Of a DNA stretch of 49,205 bases, positions 7,752 to 15,776 are shown one piece after another (position 1 is the first letter of the stretch; each line of letters starts with the position of its first letter). A program made the position numbers and the translations under genes. The notes beneath the pieces were generated by a model. The model did no database searches. It saw nothing but the letters and a program-made list of their open reading frames with translations, and had not been told where the DNA came from. The stretch comes from Flavobacterium sp. UBA4098 (GTDB lineage Bacteria > Bacteroidota > Bacteroidia > Flavobacteriales > Flavobacteriaceae): contig DFXW01000034.1 in the NCBI GenBank assembly GCA_002382495.1, positions 51,709-100,913 on the forward strand, read 5' to 3'.

Positions 7752-9179
7752 TTAACAATCCGATAAATTTACGGCTACTGCTAACCCTCCTTGAGAAGTT
7801 TCTTTGTATTTAGAGTTCATATCCTTAGCTGTTTGCCACATGGTATCTACGACTTTATCCAAAGGAACTTTTACATTCTTTGGATCAGTCGCCAATGCTA
7901 ATTCAGCAGCATTAATGGCTTTTATTGCACCCATCGTATTTCTCTCAATACAAGGAATTTGTACCAAACCTTCTATTGGATCACAGGTCAAGCCTAAATG
8001 ATGCTCCATCGCAATTTCAGCAGCAATTAAAACTTGACTCGGAGTTCCGCCCATGAGTTCGCACAAAGCTGCAGCTGCCATAGCTGATGATACGCCGATT
8101 TCTGCTTGACAACCACCCATAGCGGCAGATATAGTAGCTCCTTGCTTAAAGATGCTGCCAATTTCTCCAGCAACTAATAAAAATTGCTTAATTTCTTTAA
8201 CTCCAGCTTGATGGTTTTCTATCACCATATAATACATGAGAACAGCTGGAATAACACCTGCGCTTCCATTGGTTGGTGCAGTTACCACTCGACCTAATGA
8301 TGCATTTACTTCGTTTACTGCCAATGCAAAACAGCTTACCCATTTTAATATTTGGCGGAATTTAACCTCAGTTTTTCGTATTTGTTCTAACCAAGTTTGT
8401 GGTGAATTATAGTTGGAAAGTCCAATCAAATCTTGGTGCATATCAAAAGCTCTTCTACGAACATTTAGTCCGCCAGGTAAAATGCCTTCAGAATGACAAC
8501 CCAAATACATGCATTCCAACATAGTATTCCATATTCGAAGGAGTTCGTCATGAATTTCATTTTCAGAGCACATCGATTTTTCATTTTCCAAAACGATTTC
8601 TGAAATTAATTTTTCTTCAGATATGGCAAATTGCAGTAAGTCGGCTGCATTATTAATTATATATGGAAAAGCACATTTTAAAACATGTTTCTTTTTGGCA
8701 TTAACTCGTTCTTCTACTACTACAAAACCTCCACCGATTGAATAATAGGTAGCTTCATATTGGTCATTTTTGTTGAAAAAAGCGGTGAATTTTATACCGT
8801 TAGAATGAAAAGGAAGAAAATTTTTGTTGAAAACAATCGCTACTTTAGGATCAAATAGAATGGTGTTTTCGCCACCTAAATTTATTGTTTTGTTATTTAT
8901 AATTTGATCAGTAATCCCTTTAATATTTTCTACTGGAATTGTTTCTGGATTTTGATTACTTAATCCTAACATTACAGCTAAATCTGTTGCGTGTCCTTTA
9001 CCAGTAAGCGACAGTGATCCGTATAAATCTACTCGAATTGAAATAGTAGCACTCAGCTTATTTTCATTTCTGAGTTCTGACAAGAAACGTTCTGCTGCTC
9101 TCCAAGGTCCTAAAGTGTGTGAACTTGATGGTCCAACACCGATTTTCAACATATCGAAAACAGAAATACATTCTTCCAT
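7752..9179 (-). CDS. sdaA: L-serine ammonia-lyase (iron-sulfur, single-chain)
   Basis: The enzyme deaminates L-serine to pyruvate and ammonia using an oxygen-sensitive [4Fe-4S] cluster. At 475 residues it is the single-chain form, with the beta domain (about 1-160) and alpha domain (about 200-475) fused. GPSSSHT at 16-22 is the beta-domain signature, and GSAGVIPAVL (306-315) and GCQAEIGVSSAMAAA (356-370) belong to the alpha domain. Cys357, Cys399 and Cys410 fit the three cluster cysteines. The last residue is Cys475; in the Legionella enzyme the C-terminal cysteine folds into the active site as the fourth iron ligand, so the same is likely here. Monocistronic by layout. Confidence 0.96.
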   Translation of the reverse strand: MEECISVFDMLKIGVGPSSSHTLGPWRAAERFLSELRNENKLSATISIRVDLYGSLSLTGKGHATDLAVMLGLSNQNPETIPVENIKGITDQIINNKTINLGGENTILFDPKVAIVFNKNFLPFHSNGIKFTAFFNKNDQYEATYYSIGGGFVVVEERVNAKKKHVLKCAFPYIINNAADLLQFAISEEKLISEIVLENEKSMCSENEIHDELLRIWNTMLECMYLGCHSEGILPGGLNVRRRAFDMHQDLIGLSNYNSPQTWLEQIRKTEVKFRQILKWVSCFALAVNEVNASLGRVVTAPTNGSAGVIPAVLMYYMVIENHQAGVKEIKQFLLVAGEIGSIFKQGATISAAMGGCQAEIGVSSAMAAAALCELMGGTPSQVLIAAEIAMEHHLGLTCDPIEGLVQIPCIERNTMGAIKAINAAELALATDPKNVKVPLDKVVDTMWQTAKDMNSKYKETSQGGLAVAVNLSDC

Positions 9180-9317
9180 GATTTAACTTTTCTCAAAAAT
9201 ATATATTTTACGTTAGATATATTGGTAATTTTCTTGAATTTTACACCGTATTTTTAATATTCCGCAATTATTTGATTTCATTTTACTGTTTTATCATCTA
9301 TTTTATTAAAATATATT

Positions 9318-9325
9318 TACATTTG
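9318..9325 (+). promoter_or_regulatory. Candidate -7 element for the M14 peptidase gene
   Basis: TACATTTG matches the Bacteroidota -7 consensus TAnnTTTG and lies 28 nt before the ATG at 9354. I see no TTG at the expected -33 spacing, so the call is weak. Confidence 0.35.
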
Positions 9326-9353
9326 ATATCATATAAATTCTTTTACAATTCTT

Positions 9354-11858
9354 ATGAGAAAGTCAATTATCTTAATTCTGTTTTTGTGTTCATTACAAAC
9401 AGTAGCTCAAATTAAATCCCCTTCAGAATTTTTGCCTAATTATGGTAAACAAATTACTTTCTATCATCAAACTGAGGCCTACTTTGGACATTTGGTAAAG
9501 GAATCTTCCTTTATTAAACATCAGGTATATGGACAAACGAATGAGGAAAGAAATTTAAATGTTTATTTTGTTTCAACTCCTGAGAATTTGGCCAATTTAG
9601 ATCAAATTAGAAATAATAATTTGAGCGCTATTGGTCTTTCCAATCAAAAAAATCAAAAAATTGGAGACAAGCTTATTGTTTGGATCAGCTTTAGCGTACA
9701 TGGAAACGAATATGCGGGTATGGAAAGTGCTATGACTGTAGCTTATGAGTTATTGAATCCTGCAAATAAAGAAAGCAAAGAATGGTTGAAAAATACGATA
9801 GTAATTTTGGACCCATGTGAAAATCCAGATGGACTTTCTCGCTATGCTAATTGGTTGCGTGAAATTTCAGGAAAGAAAACGCATCCAGGATTGTCTGATA
9901 GAGAACATATGGAAGTTTGGCCAGGCGGAAGATACAATCATTATATTTTTGATTTGAATCGGGACTGGGCATGGCAAACACAAATTGAATCTCAAAAACG
10001 TATAGCTTTATACAATCAATGGATGCCACAAGTTCATGCTGACATTCATGAAATGGGATACGAATCACCTTATTTTTTCCCTCCATCGGCAGAGCCTTTA
10101 CATGAATTTATCGACCAATACCAAAAAGATTTTCATTTCTCGTTAGGAAAAAATATTGCAGCCAAATTTGATAAGGAAAATTGGTTGTACAATACTCGTG
10201 AACGATTTGATTTGTTTTATCCAAGTTATGGCGATACCTATCCCACTTATAACGGTGCTGTTGGAATGACATTGGAACAAGGTGGAATTGGCGCTGGACG
10301 CGAAATTAAATTAGCTAATGGATCTCATTTGACTACTAAAGATAGATTGACTCACCATGCGAAAGCAGTACTAACTATTATTGAAACAGCATCCAATCAG
10401 TCAGATCAATTGCTAAAAGGTTTTAGAGGATTTATGACCAATTCCAGAAAAAAAGCTAAGGGAGTTTATGCCACCTATGTGATGAAAAACAATCCTAAGT
10501 CAGAACAATTGATTGAGTTGCTTAAAAAGAATGGGATTGAATATTCGTATGCGAATACAAGTCAAAAATCGATCGGATTCAATTATAAAACAAAAAAGGA
10601 CAATACATTTTCAATTGAACCAAATGATTTAATTATCAAAGCAGATCAACCTCGAGGAGTAATGACTCAGGTTTTATTTGAACCGAATCAAAAGCTGAAT
10701 GATAGTTTGTCTTATGATATTACAGCTTGGGATTTACCTTTGGCGTATGGAATTGACGGATATGCTTTGAAGAATAGTTTGGCAATAAACACAAAACCTT
10801 CAATTGATCGAAAAGAATTGATGCTTCCAGAGAAAGTATATGCTTTCCATATTCCTTGGAATAATAGAACTTCTGCAAAAGTAGTTTCGCTACTTCTTCA
10901 AAATGGTATCAACGTAAGAACGGCTGCACAAAAAGCAGTATTTGGTGATATTACCGTTGAAGCTGGAGGATTAATAGTAAGTAAAGGTGATAATCCTACC
11001 ATTGTCGATTTTGAGAAAAGGGTGAGTGATATCATTAAAACTAAATCGGATTACAATTATTTGACTTCTGGATTTTCAGTTAATGCTCGTGATTTAGGGG
11101 GAGAAAACTTCTCATTAATTAAGAAACCAAAAATTCTACTTTTATCAGGCAAAGGTGTCAATCCAACTGAGTTTGGAGCTGTTTGGCATTATTTGGATGA
11201 AGTGATCCAGTATCCAACCAGTATAGTAGATGTTTCTAATATTGGAAGAATAGATTGGTCGGAATTCAATACATTGATTCTTGCTGACGGTAATTATAAT
11301 TTTTCGGATGATTTGAAATCACAAGTAACAGATTGGATAAAAAAAGGGGGAAAAGTAATTGCTATGAATGAGGCATTAGGTCTGTTTGAAAACAATGATA
11401 ATTATGCCTTGCATGTTTTTGCAACTGATGAGGATAAAACTAAAGCAGAAACTGATGCAAAAGAAAAAGAGCTTAAAAGTAGGTTGTTTGATTTCCACAA
11501 TAATGAAAGAAGATTAATCTCGTCTTCCATTCCAGGTGCAATTATCGAAAACGCTTTAGATACTTCACATCCGTTGTCATTTGGTTTAGGAAATAGTTAT
11601 TTTAGTTTGAAGACAGATGCTAGAAAATATTCTTTATTGACAAAAGCTTCTAATGTGATTTACGTTCCTAAAAACTATTCAAGTTATGGTTTTGTGGGAC
11701 ATAATTTGAAGAAAAAATTAGAAGAAACGGTTACGTTTGCAGTAGAGAAAAAACAGAAAGGGACAGTAATTTACATGATTGACAATCCTTTATTTAGAGG
11801 GTTTTGGGAGAATGGAATTTTGTTGTTTAGTAACGCTTTATTCCAAGTACAGTATTAA
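9354..11858 (+). CDS. Secreted M14-family zinc carboxypeptidase with C-terminal glutamine-amidotransferase-like domain
   Basis: The protein (834 residues) has a signal peptide (1-19, ending TVAQ) and acts outside the cytoplasm, hydrolysing C-terminal residues of peptides or cell-wall stem peptides. Zinc ligands of the M14 fold are His116 and Glu119 (HGNEYAG) and His232 (DIHEMGYESPYF); Glu308 in MTLEQGG fits the catalytic base. FDLNRDWAW (near 198-206) carries the family's substrate-binding Asn-Arg. After an intermediate region, about 600-834 resembles a class I glutamine-amidotransferase-like fold (KPKILLLSGKG..., then a WIKKGGKVIAMNEALG stretch), without an obvious catalytic cysteine triad. 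No type IX secretion C-terminal domain is visible. Monocistronic, ending in a bidirectional terminator. Confidence 0.92.
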   Translation: MRKSIILILFLCSLQTVAQIKSPSEFLPNYGKQITFYHQTEAYFGHLVKESSFIKHQVYGQTNEERNLNVYFVSTPENLANLDQIRNNNLSAIGLSNQKNQKIGDKLIVWISFSVHGNEYAGMESAMTVAYELLNPANKESKEWLKNTIVILDPCENPDGLSRYANWLREISGKKTHPGLSDREHMEVWPGGRYNHYIFDLNRDWAWQTQIESQKRIALYNQWMPQVHADIHEMGYESPYFFPPSAEPLHEFIDQYQKDFHFSLGKNIAAKFDKENWLYNTRERFDLFYPSYGDTYPTYNGAVGMTLEQGGIGAGREIKLANGSHLTTKDRLTHHAKAVLTIIETASNQSDQLLKGFRGFMTNSRKKAKGVYATYVMKNNPKSEQLIELLKKNGIEYSYANTSQKSIGFNYKTKKDNTFSIEPNDLIIKADQPRGVMTQVLFEPNQKLNDSLSYDITAWDLPLAYGIDGYALKNSLAINTKPSIDRKELMLPEKVYAFHIPWNNRTSAKVVSLLLQNGINVRTAAQKAVFGDITVEAGGLIVSKGDNPTIVDFEKRVSDIIKTKSDYNYLTSGFSVNARDLGGENFSLIKKPKILLLSGKGVNPTEFGAVWHYLDEVIQYPTSIVDVSNIGRIDWSEFNTLILADGNYNFSDDLKSQVTDWIKKGGKVIAMNEALGLFENNDNYALHVFATDEDKTKAETDAKEKELKSRLFDFHNNERRLISSSIPGAIIENALDTSHPLSFGLGNSYFSLKTDARKYSLLTKASNVIYVPKNYSSYGFVGHNLKKKLEETVTFAVEKKQKGTVIYMIDNPLFRGFWENGILLFSNALFQVQY

Positions 11859-11880
11859 TTTAATGAAATGTTGATAAACA

Positions 11881-11909
11881 AAAAAAGCACCTTTAAGGTG
11901 CTTTTTTTG
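11881..11909. terminator. Bidirectional rho-independent terminator
   Basis: An A-tract, the palindrome GCACCTTTAAGGTGC and a T-tract form a symmetrical hairpin between the convergent M14 peptidase gene (plus) and lipoprotein gene (minus). It can serve both. Confidence 0.9.
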
Positions 11910-11912
11910 TTT

Positions 11913-12362
11913 CTATTTATCTCTAAGTCGTAAGCCAAAGGGAACCATTAGTATTCCTTTTTCGTAAATATTTAAATACAATATCACTGGCTTTTTTTGT
12001 CCTTCCCATTTGAGTTCATAAACATCTAAGAATCCAGCTCCCATTTCACTTCTTTTAGTAGGGAAGGGACAGCAACTTTCTAATTTTGTATAGGTTATTT
12101 TTTCTCCTTTGGGTCCAGCTAAAGCATTTAAAAAGCGTTCTTGATTAATTTCGGATTTGCTTGTCTGAAAAAATATATTAATTGGATAATCTTTATCGTA
12201 TCCATATTTTTTGTCGGTACTAAAGAGTTTAATATCAAAAGTATTGTTTGGTGTAAGCATAAGATCAGGTGCTGAATCATCGACATTTTTTAAGGTGGAG
12301 CGGGTACTTACACAAGAACTTATAAAAATGGATAAACTGAAAAGTAAGATAATTTTTCTCAT
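11913..12362 (-). CDS. Small lipoprotein of unknown function
   Basis: This 149-residue protein starts with a lipoprotein signal peptide: hydrophobic 4-14, then ISSC with the modified cysteine at 17. The mature part has a recognisable flavobacterial pattern: YGYDKDYPINI (53-63), FLNALAGPKGEKITY (77-91), a vicinal Cys-Cys at 97-98 (ESCCPFPT), then GAGFLDVYELKWEG and a final YLNIYEKGILMVPFGL. Proteins of this pattern have sometimes been labelled 2-dehydro-3-deoxyphosphooctonate aldolase; no such fold is apparent and I treat that as a mis-transferred name. Function unknown. The upstream region carries a TATATTTG box framed by a 6-bp inverted repeat. Confidence 0.75.
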   Translation of the reverse strand: MRKIILLFSLSIFISSCVSTRSTLKNVDDSAPDLMLTPNNTFDIKLFSTDKKYGYDKDYPINIFFQTSKSEINQERFLNALAGPKGEKITYTKLESCCPFPTKRSEMGAGFLDVYELKWEGQKKPVILYLNIYEKGILMVPFGLRLRDK

Positions 12363-12403
12363 AATTGGATGCGATTTAATAACGAAAATTTCATTAAATG
12401 TTC

Positions 12404-12422
12404 TCTCACAAATATAGTGAGA
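12404..12422 (-). promoter_or_regulatory. -7-like box framed by inverted repeat
   Basis: TCTCAC (12404-12409) and GTGAGA (12417-12422) are perfect inverted arms around AAATATA. On the minus strand the overlap reads TATATTTG (12416-12409), a Bacteroidota -7 consensus, 46 nt before the lipoprotein ATG. It could be an operator over a promoter; no good -33 element is visible. Confidence 0.35.
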
Positions 12423-12495
12423 ACTTTAGAAGTTGTATTCGTTAAGGAAACAATTCTACTTAAATTAAAAGCATATTTTTTTACCTAATAGAATG

Positions 12496-13167
12496 CTATT
12501 TTTTTTGATTCAATTTCAAAATTCCCCATACTATACAGAATTGAGCTGCTAAGTAGGTAATCATAATTAAAAAAGAAGCCTGGGGAATTGGCTGATCAAA
12601 TTTGTTGAAAGCCAAAATACTATCGGAGCTAATGAAGAATATAGCACCAATTAGCACCGATTGATATGGAATTGTACTCCATTGAAAACTTCCTTTTAAA
12701 GCATAAAAAAGCATAGTACTTATCACGATGGCATAGATTACAACTGGTACTGTAAGTGGGCCTAATTGAGGTCCTAAAGTAGTAATCATTCCAAAGAAAT
12801 ACAATAGAATAAGACCTGTCCCAGCACCGAAACTTATTTTGTTATTGATTGTTTTGCTAATGGATTGTTTGCTAAATAATACAATGTAAAACACATGCGA
12901 TACTAAAAAAGCAACTAATCCTAAAATGAAATAGATTTCGCCCTGATCGGCAAAAAGTAAAATAACATCTCCTATCCATGAAAAAGTCAACGCGGTTAGC
13001 AACAATTTTTTAGTAGTAAATGCTGGCGAATTGTATACTGCAACTAGTAATAAGGGTAATAAAAATGGCTTTAGAAAACGAGCTATTGCTTCTTGGTTTA
13101 AAGCAGTAATTACTAAATAGAAAATACTAAACCCAATGTAAATGGAAAGTGCAGCTTTATTTTTCAT
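12496..13167 (-). CDS. YhhN/TMEM86-family membrane protein, probable lysoplasmalogenase
   Basis: This 223-residue protein has about eight hydrophobic helices covering nearly its whole length, as in the YhhN family. Members related to human TMEM86B hydrolyse the vinyl-ether bond of lysoplasmalogens to a fatty aldehyde and a glycerophospho-compound. Conserved polar positions within the membrane are seen: Lys33-Pro34 (FLKPFLLPLL), Asp67 in SWIGDVIL, and Asp182 in ISSDSILAF. The gene follows the AGMO-like gene by 11 bp on the same strand, so the two are almost surely co-transcribed and may both act on ether lipids. Enzyme activity for bacterial YhhN proteins is shown only for some members; here it is inferred. 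Confidence 0.87.
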   Translation of the reverse strand: MKNKAALSIYIGFSIFYLVITALNQEAIARFLKPFLLPLLLVAVYNSPAFTTKKLLLTALTFSWIGDVILLFADQGEIYFILGLVAFLVSHVFYIVLFSKQSISKTINNKISFGAGTGLILLYFFGMITTLGPQLGPLTVPVVIYAIVISTMLFYALKGSFQWSTIPYQSVLIGAIFFISSDSILAFNKFDQPIPQASFLIMITYLAAQFCIVWGILKLNQKK

Positions 13168-13178
13168 AATGGTATTAT

Positions 13179-14444
13179 TTAGGCGATTGCTAATTTTTCT
13201 GATTTAAATCCAGAGCTTACAAAATAGAAGTTAACCCCCCATGAAAGTACTAAATAGCTACTAATTATTAGGGTTCCAAACGGGATGTTTGTATCAATAT
13301 TGAACCAATTTCCCAAATAAATAATAATGCCAATTCCGAAAGCTAAACGTACAGTTTCCCAAAACAAAGAATAGTTATTGGTATCCATTAGTTCAGTATA
13401 ACTATAGACACTTATAAAAATAAAAGTGCCATAGATAAATATATTTTGAAGCTCCATTTGCGCAATTGAAAGATACAAATAGCTTACTAAACCTAAGGTG
13501 ACAAACATCTGAATTGAGGACCAATACATTAATATTTTCGAATGCTGTGTTCCGTATTTATTAAAACTATACACATCGGATATTTTAGTAACAGGATATT
13601 TTTCTTCAAAATTTTCTGGTCTCCAGCCTGTTGGTTTGAACCAAATGGTAAGTCTGTCTTTCCAGTTTTCAGCACGCCAAGCATCACTAATTAATAACCA
13701 AAGATGTTGGAAATTTATGCGGAACGGATTCCAAGTTTGTGCAGGTCTTGTAATGCCAAAAACTGCAGGGACTTCGTCTAACTCTTCTTGATAGGTACCA
13801 AATAATTTGTCCCAAAAAATAAAAATTTGCCCATGATTCTTATCCATATATTCAGGATTAATAGCATGATGAACTCTGTGATGGGAAGGAGTTACAATGA
13901 TTTGCTCTAAAAATCCCAACTTTTTAATGTGTTTGGTATGATACCAAAATTGCAAAAATAAATGAATAGGCAAGGTGATAGCAATCACTTTTGCAGGCAC
14001 ACCCAATATCGCTGCTGGAATTAATAAAAAAGTAAATAGATTAACAAAACTTGAAATACTTTGGCGTAAAGCACATGACAAATTAAATTCTTCACTGCTA
14101 TGATGAATGGCATGTTTATTCCAGAAAAAATTAATTTGGTGTGCCAATCGGTGCGACCAATAACCATAAAAATCAATTGCGATAAATGCAATAATAATTG
14201 AAGTTATGGTGATTTCTTGTTGGAATAAAGCTAAATGTTGGGACATCCATTCGTAAGAAAGTAGTGTAACACTTAAACCGAGAACATCTTTAAGAGAATT
14301 GATAATTCCGGAACTGATACTGGAAACGGAATCCATAATAGGCGCCGTATCTTCACCTTTATAATATCCGTAAAGTTTTTCAATTAGAATTAAAGCCAAA
14401 AACAATGGCATTGCAATGACTAAAACTGCTGCATATTCTTTCAT
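13179..14444 (-). CDS. Fatty acid hydroxylase superfamily protein resembling alkylglycerol monooxygenase
   Basis: The 421-residue protein is a di-iron membrane enzyme of the sterol desaturase / fatty acid hydroxylase superfamily. The histidine clusters are HRLAH (98-102), HAIHH (111-115) and SHHRVHH (187-193). The text around them, HHSSEEFNLSCALRQS (114-129), LQFWYHT (164-170), TPSHHRVHH (185-193) and DKNHGQIFIFWDKLFGT (201-217), closely resembles animal alkylglycerol monooxygenase (TMEM195), which cleaves the O-alkyl bond of glyceryl ethers using tetrahydrobiopterin. Membrane helices lie at about 5-22, 80-95, 133-165 and several beyond 300. It is first in an operon with the YhhN-like gene. 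A plain lipid hydroxylase remains an alternative; the physiological substrate and cofactor are not shown by sequence. Confidence 0.88.
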   Translation of the reverse strand: MKEYAAVLVIAMPLFLALILIEKLYGYYKGEDTAPIMDSVSSISSGIINSLKDVLGLSVTLLSYEWMSQHLALFQQEITITSIIIAFIAIDFYGYWSHRLAHQINFFWNKHAIHHSSEEFNLSCALRQSISSFVNLFTFLLIPAAILGVPAKVIAITLPIHLFLQFWYHTKHIKKLGFLEQIIVTPSHHRVHHAINPEYMDKNHGQIFIFWDKLFGTYQEELDEVPAVFGITRPAQTWNPFRINFQHLWLLISDAWRAENWKDRLTIWFKPTGWRPENFEEKYPVTKISDVYSFNKYGTQHSKILMYWSSIQMFVTLGLVSYLYLSIAQMELQNIFIYGTFIFISVYSYTELMDTNNYSLFWETVRLAFGIGIIIYLGNWFNIDTNIPFGTLIISSYLVLSWGVNFYFVSSGFKSEKLAIA

Positions 14445-14463
14445 AACTACCTATTATTTTAAT

Positions 14464-14471
14464 CAAATATA
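14464..14471 (-). promoter_or_regulatory. Candidate -7 element for the AGMO-like/YhhN operon
   Basis: On the minus strand this reads TATATTTG, an exact TAnnTTTG match, 19 nt upstream of the ATG at 14444. No clear TTG is found at the -33 position. Confidence 0.35.
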
Positions 14472-14518
14472 GAATAAAACTGTAAATAGTATAAAAAAAT
14501 GAAATAATTTGTGAAGTG

Positions 14519-14794
14519 TTATACTATTTCAGCGCTTAATCCTGCTGCTAGTAATTGAATACATTGTGGTTTAAGTTTTTCGTACACATCGGTTTTTACA
14601 GTGCATTTTCCATTGTAATGAATAATAAGCGAACATTGTTCTGCTTGTTCCGGTGTATGGTCGCACACACGAACTAAAGTTTCAATAACGTGATCAAAAG
14701 TGTTCACATCATCATTATACACCACAATTTCATTATTGGAAGTTGTTGCTTCTTTGACGTTAACTCTTTCTCTAACTTTTTCTTTAGTACTCAT
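14519..14794 (-). CDS. clpS: ATP-dependent Clp protease adaptor ClpS
   Basis: ClpS binds N-degron substrates and delivers them to the ClpAP-type protease. The 91-residue product from the ATG at 14794 shows the family core: VVYNDDVNTFDHVIETL, the AEQCSLIIHYNGKCTVKTDVYEKL block and a closing helix with AAGLSAEIV. A longer reading from a TTG at 14857 would add 21 residues and overlap prmA; the ATG start leaves a 35-bp gap and gives the normal ClpS length, so I chose it. The gene is downstream of prmA and probably co-transcribed. Which Clp ATPase it serves is not visible here. Confidence 0.94.
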   Translation of the reverse strand: MSTKEKVRERVNVKEATTSNNEIVVYNDDVNTFDHVIETLVRVCDHTPEQAEQCSLIIHYNGKCTVKTDVYEKLKPQCIQLLAAGLSAEIV

Positions 14795-14829
14795 TGGAGG
14801 GACGGATTTGTACTTTAGTATTACGGAAT

Positions 14830-15663
14830 CTAATTTACATATTTTAATGAAACCCAATTATTTCTTTGGAACTTTTTGATGTAGGTTAATCCTTTTTCGG
14901 TACAAGAATTATCAATAAATGGAATGTCTTCTTCATAGAATCCACTAAATAAAATAGTTCCTTTAGGATTCAAACAATTGACATACGATTGCATATCGTT
15001 CAAAAGAATATTGCGGTTAATATTGGCAATAATTAAGTCGTATTTTTTGTCTTGTAATAATGCAGCATCACCTTCATAAACAGTAATATGTTGGCAGTTA
15101 TTGCGCTCAGCATTTTCAATTGAATTCAAATAACACCAATTATCGATATCAATTGCATCGATAGGTTGGGCCCCTTTCATTTCAGCTAAAATAGCTAAGA
15201 TGGCAGTTCCACATCCCATGTCTAAAGTTTTTAAACCTTTCACGTCCATTTCTAATAAATGCTGAATCATCATATGAGTTGTTTCGTGATGACCAGTTCC
15301 AAAACTCATTTTAGGTTCAATTACAATATCAAATTCTGCTTCAGTTTTTGGGTGAAATGGAGCGCGAACATGACATTTCCCATCGACTTCAATTGGTTCG
15401 AAGTTTTTTTCCCACTCTTGATTCCAATTGATTTGCTCTATTTCTTCAAAAGTGTAGTTAATGTTAAATTCCTCCGATTGTAGAATATAAACATCATCTA
15501 GAATAGTTTCGTCCCATAACTCTTTTTGTACAAAAGCATCAATCCCTGTTTCAGTTTCTGTGAAACTTTCAAAGGCTTTTTCGCCTAATTCGGCAATAAG
15601 AATTTCTGAACCTAGTTCTTTGGGTTCAATTGTAAAATGGTATCCGATATAACTATTTGACAT
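14830..15663 (-). CDS. prmA: Ribosomal protein L11 methyltransferase
   Basis: PrmA methylates ribosomal protein uL11 with S-adenosylmethionine. The 277-residue protein has an N-terminal substrate-recognition region (about 1-95) and a class I methyltransferase domain. Motifs: MSFGTGHHETTH (119-130), the SAM-binding LDMGCGTAILA (147-157), and the substrate-side IIANINRNILL. The gene is followed by clpS, as in many Bacteroidota, and preceded at 113 bp by tpiA, whose terminator lies between them; a TACATTTG box 16 nt upstream of the ATG suggests its own promoter. Confidence 0.96.
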   Translation of the reverse strand: MSNSYIGYHFTIEPKELGSEILIAELGEKAFESFTETETGIDAFVQKELWDETILDDVYILQSEEFNINYTFEEIEQINWNQEWEKNFEPIEVDGKCHVRAPFHPKTEAEFDIVIEPKMSFGTGHHETTHMMIQHLLEMDVKGLKTLDMGCGTAILAILAEMKGAQPIDAIDIDNWCYLNSIENAERNNCQHITVYEGDAALLQDKKYDLIIANINRNILLNDMQSYVNCLNPKGTILFSGFYEEDIPFIDNSCTEKGLTYIKKFQRNNWVSLKYVN

Positions 15664-15679
15664 GTTTATTATTTTTTTG

Positions 15680-15687
15680 CAAATGTA
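15680..15687 (-). promoter_or_regulatory. Candidate -7 element for prmA-clpS
   Basis: Minus-strand TACATTTG fits TAnnTTTG, 16 nt before the prmA ATG. The nearest upstream TTG (15713-15711) is 23 nt away, longer than the usual spacing. Confidence 0.4.
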
Positions 15688-15713
15688 CGTTTCTCTTTAT
15701 GTATTGTCACCAA

Positions 15714-15756
15714 TAAAAAACAAAAAAAAGAGGTTTGAATAGACAAACCTCTTTTG
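15714..15756 (-). terminator. Rho-independent terminator of the tpiA transcript
   Basis: A perfect 12-bp stem (15726-15737 with 15744-15755, loop AATAGA) is followed on the minus strand by a T-rich tract. It ends the operon coming from DUF1599 through tpiA before the prmA promoter. Confidence 0.9.
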
Positions 15757-15776
15757 TTAAATTAAAAATAAATAAT

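Noticed and set aside
11913..12362. 2-dehydro-3-deoxyphosphooctonate aldolase
   Set aside because: A 149-residue lipoprotein cannot hold that TIM-barrel enzyme; the label is a mis-transfer.
12465..12500. Possible terminator AGCAT...ATGCT after the YhhN gene
   Set aside because: The 5-bp stem and 18-nt loop are too weak and overlap the stop codon.
14795..14857. 21-residue N-terminal extension of clpS from a TTG
   Set aside because: It would overlap prmA and exceed the normal ClpS length; the ATG at 14794 is better.
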